From assembly GCA_020720565.1 (NCBI GenBank), contig DYOK01000070.1:1-12095 (forward strand): DNA of 12,095 bases. The letters are read 5' to 3'. The notes under the pieces were generated by a model. That model worked only from the letters and a program-made list of their open reading frames with translations. It ran no database searches and was not told the DNA's origin. The position numbers were made by a program, and so were the translations under genes. Shown here piece by piece: positions 11,801-12,095 of the stretch. Source of the stretch: Acetofilamentum sp. Its GTDB lineage: Bacteria; Bacteroidota; Bacteroidia; Bacteroidales; JAFGXI01. Position 1 is the stretch's first letter. Each line of letters begins with the position of its first letter.

Positions 11801-11951
11801 AATAGCTAAATGCATCGGTGTTGTACCAAATTACATTTTTGGGGTGCCCTAATGTTCCGCCCGAATTTCCAACACCACCAGGTGCATTCTGTGCACTAAG
11901 TATCGAAAATGTGAAAAGAGTTAGTAGAATTGCAATTAATAAAGGTTTCAT
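2886..11951 (-). CDS. Giant secreted T9SS-sorted, beta-repeat surface protein (3021 aa)
   Basis: A 3021-residue exported protein, starting at the ATG at 11951 and ending with TAA. Residues 1-20 are a signal peptide (cleavage likely at LSA|QNAP). Residues about 37-265 resemble a ConA/LamG-like jelly roll (DFSGNTNHATQ, NGRPAVRFDN, MAEFIVYSSAL). A stretch at about 265-360 (VGIGSEDG, EFVFASND, QRIWNLKR) resembles the domain that often follows it in Bacteroidota surface proteins. Residues about 437-2830 form a long body rich in G, N, T and S with short recurring beta-strand units such as FYNLIVDKG, probably a beta-helix or stacked beta fold. An FN3-like module (PLPVDLITFDA ... YYRLKQTDFDG) spans about 2832-2930, and a T9SS type A tail about 2935-3021. 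By eye I count only eight cysteines. No glycosidase, protease or other catalytic motif was recognised. The likely role is a surface or secreted adhesin or matrix protein, which is inference. The frame is unbroken, with no sign of pseudogenisation. Confidence 0.93.
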   Translation of the reverse strand: MKPLLIAILLTLFTFSILSAQNAPGGVGNSGGTLGHPKNVIWYNTDAFSYSNGASIPTFTDFSGNTNHATQATASQQPQFQTGQINGRPAVRFDNTGGAGNQDYMPFNGSLIVNSDYTVIFVGQRRSDSGTKFLYGGGGAGANANLHVYWNGSTKLHTHHYSNDFNSNMIAASGGTTANTYGIFTSMLSSSESANQRRHYQNNQLLGSLSSAAKLGSYADAAIGRYLPLNSYSDINMAEFIVYSSALNNAQLQIVNQYLNVKYNIAINNDLYNPSAPYVNHTVGIGSEDGIIKHSESANSGNGILLRELHNSLNEANEFVFASNDNAGASEVISDLPSITPGTLTARAQRIWNLKRTTGTTTDISIGFSLSDIGLGAGIDNQIFYLLYRSTTSGTFSEVPGAMGIVSNGLVWFNVENTNLNDGYYTIARSDRTGNTWYSYNTGDWDNWLTWSLEAGGADIINPGHYTPSTSPTALLDKVVVLSPYVVTVNANGKQNAILEVRDGTVNFQSTTGHYFDEISGQGTIRLTADNFPDGSATLFNSAGGGTVEYNGAGHLLTTQRTFNHVKINLNNSSDVITQLANYSLNGNFTIEKGVYRINDDISNAILNLNIAGHVDVSASGSWTVGQGNTIGTYSIPWSGAPNNMPALGLYHSIFHQVRIGGNLLNNGTIRFTNLSAPHYGQFASDGGVTLTFFGASDNTVELNSTAHFYNLIVDKGVDRTYILEINSLDDDNFKLFGPNVAGRITGGVYTNTNSEIRKALWIKTGTLKLTGFIEIPSLSEGNLAGGNGDYAIPGNACLWIAGSAVNNVRVFTTARTASTNLMAGSLGVNDPGSNQALSVYGEFRITNGYLSTRNSAGFIFWSDASGVVKIEGGLCDVSQFRSGNGIIGGRTSFYMSGGDLYIRASHASFVSGSYTINTDGGGEFNSNYPAFGIIDTEGVFQMSGGTIYINQSMGVATASAYNNGVYINAQLVNHNVTGGKFFIKADGNQNIDVFSVGSLYDLEISRLNAANLVKVHMGSDLTFNGSVTINANAELYARKQHDNFNSASYDLTIARGFTVNTGGDYRAINNTTTLLVTYSSGLNMNNTNQEFYNLVVKNNPNGLGVGYSRGFTGNANAVTVHNDLTIESGAQLIFNRVAGKDIIVKGNLTNSGIVLLNTPATNPSKIQLTQSGIVSGITLTDGGSYELIPTISFSAPGSGTTATAVPIFNGIPSTGNALPIAGILITNSGSGYSSAPTITFSSGAATATSSINTQHKIDGDGNGVLANLEINEIHPSEAAGIVYVTYLEANHAISGKLTLTNGIFDLKAKKLRLDGTLASDVVSNYNTSKMLRTSGNHSDGGIERKITANQTCLFPLGTKAPASYSGDANRYTPLNTTVSAYADNGYIQVNPVGIELPTLNAPGVNENALQYYWHVDHSGFTSVPQVNNVFLYDERDIRTLPNEDEYRIGKVIGTTRTNVAAIDAIGNTLNYPNTALEIADFTAAHANRFTGAVQIFYLRANGDWNNNATWSLTRGGAAATDYPKAGDIAIIRRTIPGSYSGHVTVTGTESAAKVVFDADGAASSGCPRVIFNNSAAAYASNFNVVEVADTHSGFPLTGEAHGAVVQYKLFTGYAGEFPDGDFAGFYNYPNALVIYTNAGTTNPITLSEEATYYPQVWFDPPSAQTFILPNTEVTFNGMVIVTYGHILRMNSGANGAAIFKKRLNIGHSFGTGYFEMAGNATASQTVTAKTNINLYNSGQLRINNAAGGTQTHKILLSENITMTTGCGINLGNGSAATSNTTLELVGNTSNTLTATGTATVNLSRLTMNKGASTATTFSFNWPFTITGPSNGLSHEKAIQLQNGMLELNHASFNITLSSGGGNFVIPSTSGLKISLGTARVNAAGSNGILLDGYLHVGGGASLAQLILEGGTDNFIEYSSSGKAEIQVRDYGKLQVGSQIRSSTLNNLGVLKFLQSGSGNPQTIVGMVGAPTNTRGLFEIMNPGSRFQLYNGKLIVARTHDVPATSTRAALYLNPTTVGVNEWSAIQIGLPATTPAGSVIKVNAVPTICDFTVDGNATALLDVNSLSVLGEFEVMSGAAFNGNNLNLSLQRNITNGGPADLHTDTLYFVGDAQLIRNGNITVDNMMVNPLTSVTLNGTTSLVTVNQNLHINSGQLGDNGQTVLLKGDLFNEAYHVSTGTGRLKMAGTSLQHITGFGQYGTLELDNAQGARLMNELSLDNDFYLTNGRLELQSHQLELSENSDIIGSGYHSGKMIASNGSFSNMGLKKNIPSGALNFNFPVGMISGSIAKYTPIEFEITSNTHSGSIRVNPVNQAHMTTIGPNVLQYYWTIASSGISGFNADMKLYYQNSDVVGSEVEYISARLVDNYWSKFPIETVDETQDTILFSHVGVNTVSGDYTAGIDPHIPAEIPIFESTKNSVWTDTTAWVRLDGMGIPMVGGVPAGGPNGHHVRILAGHTILMDRYRILSYKTEIFGRLEVGTDVGHNIGYVSGTGTLALVNEKMPVANLTAFLALGTNSTVEWGGNVYTVPDITPNGSANIYNNLTFTGNGLKTLPAMTYTVRKNLNILSTTQLKTQYTFYLAGHLNLESTAGVLFAPGYYFRFNGTANQNVTGNYTGTNEFKRLLTSNPTSITFSDHVEVLTYLNLQNGHLNMPLNKNITHKHTTLSTVVTNNNAYINGRFVRRLANGTTDVLFPVAKSDMRRFVRLNSVSGSGTNPEYWGAEYFYQNPTAVGMDTAQKTSPVQKVSGKEYWYIDGNGTATASLDWGAESGISDITGLLVVEWNGSSWISRGAQTITSTAPYLTGTILAQNSSSFSTGVRRGFTIGTNTLTNPLPVDLITFDAQLVDKKVLLIWETTSETNNDFFTIERSYDGEYFEEIGTVEGAGNANVSNRYELWDENPLHGTIYYRLKQTDFDGIYRHIAIDQVSIEGHSAKLDVMVYPNPASKFEYPKIQIQNFVSHSVIQFVLYDVLGKVCYNGTLETDASGFANCAIEPQEELPTGIYVLTVTTGKDILKKTIVIE
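2889..3149 (-). other. T9SS type A sorting domain (Por secretion system C-terminal tail)
   Basis: Residues about 2935-3021 show the standard pattern of this tail: VMVYPNPAS (Y2940), a middle FVLYDVLGKVCYNG strand, the LPTGIYVLTV motif and a basic ending, KKTIVIE. This signal directs proteins that have crossed the inner membrane by Sec through the type IX translocon. The tail is normally then removed and the protein attached to the cell surface or released. It implies that the organism encodes a T9SS elsewhere. Confidence 0.95.
3156..3458 (-). other. FN3-like module preceding the sorting tail
   Basis: Residues about 2832-2932 begin PLPVDLITFDAQL and contain VLLIWETTSETNNDFFTIER, GAGNAN and YYRLKQTDFDG. 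This is the fibronectin type III-like module found just before T9SS tails in many Bacteroidota secreted proteins. It probably serves as a spacer or folding unit rather than a catalytic domain. Confidence 0.8.
4671..5117 (-). repeat. Repeat cassette copy B of the giant protein (FPVG - W2328 - W2420x5W)
   Basis: Residues about 2279-2427. The order is FPVG (P2279), LQYYWTIASSG (W2328), then VWTDTTAW (W2420 and W2426). The W-to-W distance is 92 residues, against 91 in the copy at 1414/1505 and 93 in the N-terminal partial copy at 352/445. Confidence 0.65.
7407..7886 (-). repeat. Repeat cassette copy A of the giant protein (FPLG - W1414 - W1505x5W)
   Basis: Residues about 1356-1515. The order is FPLG (P1356), LQYYWHVDHSG (W1414), then GDWNNNATW (W1505 and W1511). 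The same order and near-identical spacing recur at residues 2279-2426. At the DNA level the copies are strongly diverged, so this is an old duplication rather than a recent one. Confidence 0.65.
8178..8426 (-). repeat. Two tandem GSGY/APTITF-type protein repeats inside the giant gene
   Basis: Residues about 1176-1258 hold two copies of one unit. Copy one reads ITLTDGGSYELIPTISFS followed by GSGTTATAVP. Copy two reads ILITNSGSGYSSAPTITFSS followed by GAATATS. Their tyrosines Y1186 and Y1233 are 47 residues apart. The unit (xxxTNGGSGYxxxPTxxFS) is familiar from other Bacteroidota repeat proteins. It interrupts the surrounding beta-unit body and so looks like an inserted module. Its function is unknown. 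Confidence 0.6.
11892..11951 (-). other. Sec signal peptide of the giant protein
   Basis: Residues 1-20: a lysine at position 2, a hydrophobic core LLIAILLTLFTFSIL and a small-residue cleavage site SA before Q21. This fits export by Sec before passage through the type IX system. Confidence 0.9.
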
Positions 11952-12001
11952 AAATAGAGATTTGGATATGTAGAATTGTAATTAGTTCTATAAAATAGGT
12001 A

Positions 12002-12032
12002 CGAAGGTAAATCATAATATCAGTTTTTACAA
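12002..12032 (-). promoter_or_regulatory. Bacteroidota-type promoter of the giant gene
   Basis: On the minus strand there is a TTG (-33 core, bases 12030-12032) separated by exactly 20 nt from TACCTTCG (bases 12002-12009). This matches the Bacteroidota primary sigma consensus TTTG - 19 to 21 nt - TAnnTTTG, with one mismatch in the -7 box. Transcription would begin near 11996, giving a leader of about 45 nt before the ATG at 11951. The leader is AT-rich with no clear Shine-Dalgarno, as is usual in this phylum. Confidence 0.65.
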
Positions 12033-12095
12033 CATGATTTTGATTATTGTTATGTTAAATTTCTAAAAATCACCGAATTGCGATGTGTTTGTTCT

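Noticed and set aside
2886..11951. CRISPR array or recent DNA-level tandem repeats in the repetitive gene
   Set aside because: The repetition is at protein level; the DNA of corresponding units is strongly diverged and there is no regular repeat-spacer spacing.
12066..12086. Weak hairpin with a following T run on the minus strand (ATCGC / GTGAT)
   Set aside because: Only five pairs including one G-T, so it is too weak to call a terminator of an upstream gene without seeing that gene.

Overview
The window looks like chromosomal DNA of a T9SS-bearing member of the Bacteroidota. The clearest signs are a giant secreted protein ending in a type IX secretion (Por secretion) tail, a LytS/YehU-type sensor kinase with a periplasmic TPR sensor, an Rpn-family nuclease, a promoter of the Bacteroidota -33/-7 type (TTG, 20 nt, TACCTTCG), and genes without obvious Shine-Dalgarno sequences. 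The family or genus cannot be resolved from this window.

All three genes lie on the minus strand, so they read from high to low coordinates. Bases 11952-12095 hold the promoter region of the giant gene. Bases 2886-11951 encode one 3021-residue protein: signal peptide, ConA/LamG-like N-terminal domain, a very long beta-strand-rich repetitive body, an FN3-like module and a T9SS sorting tail. An intrinsic terminator follows at about 2833-2864. Next, 588-2738 encodes the TPR histidine kinase; the better start is the ATG at 2738, not the upstream TTG at 2759. A 64-bp gap separates it from the last gene, an Rpn/PDDEXK_2-family nuclease starting at 523 and running off the left edge. No stretch over 300 bases lacks a gene, and I see no RNA gene, CRISPR array, insertion sequence or plus-strand gene.

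The three genes do not form an evident pathway. The terminator and separate promoter signals argue that the giant gene and the kinase are separate transcription units. The kinase has no response regulator beside it here. The most interesting content is the internal architecture of the giant protein. A cassette recurs with an FP(V/L)G-like motif, a W 49-58 residues later, and then a W-x5-W signature 91-93 residues further on. The last cassette leads into the FN3-like module and sorting tail instead of another W-x5-W unit. I found no evidence for a defence system, biosynthetic cluster or other new multi-gene system.
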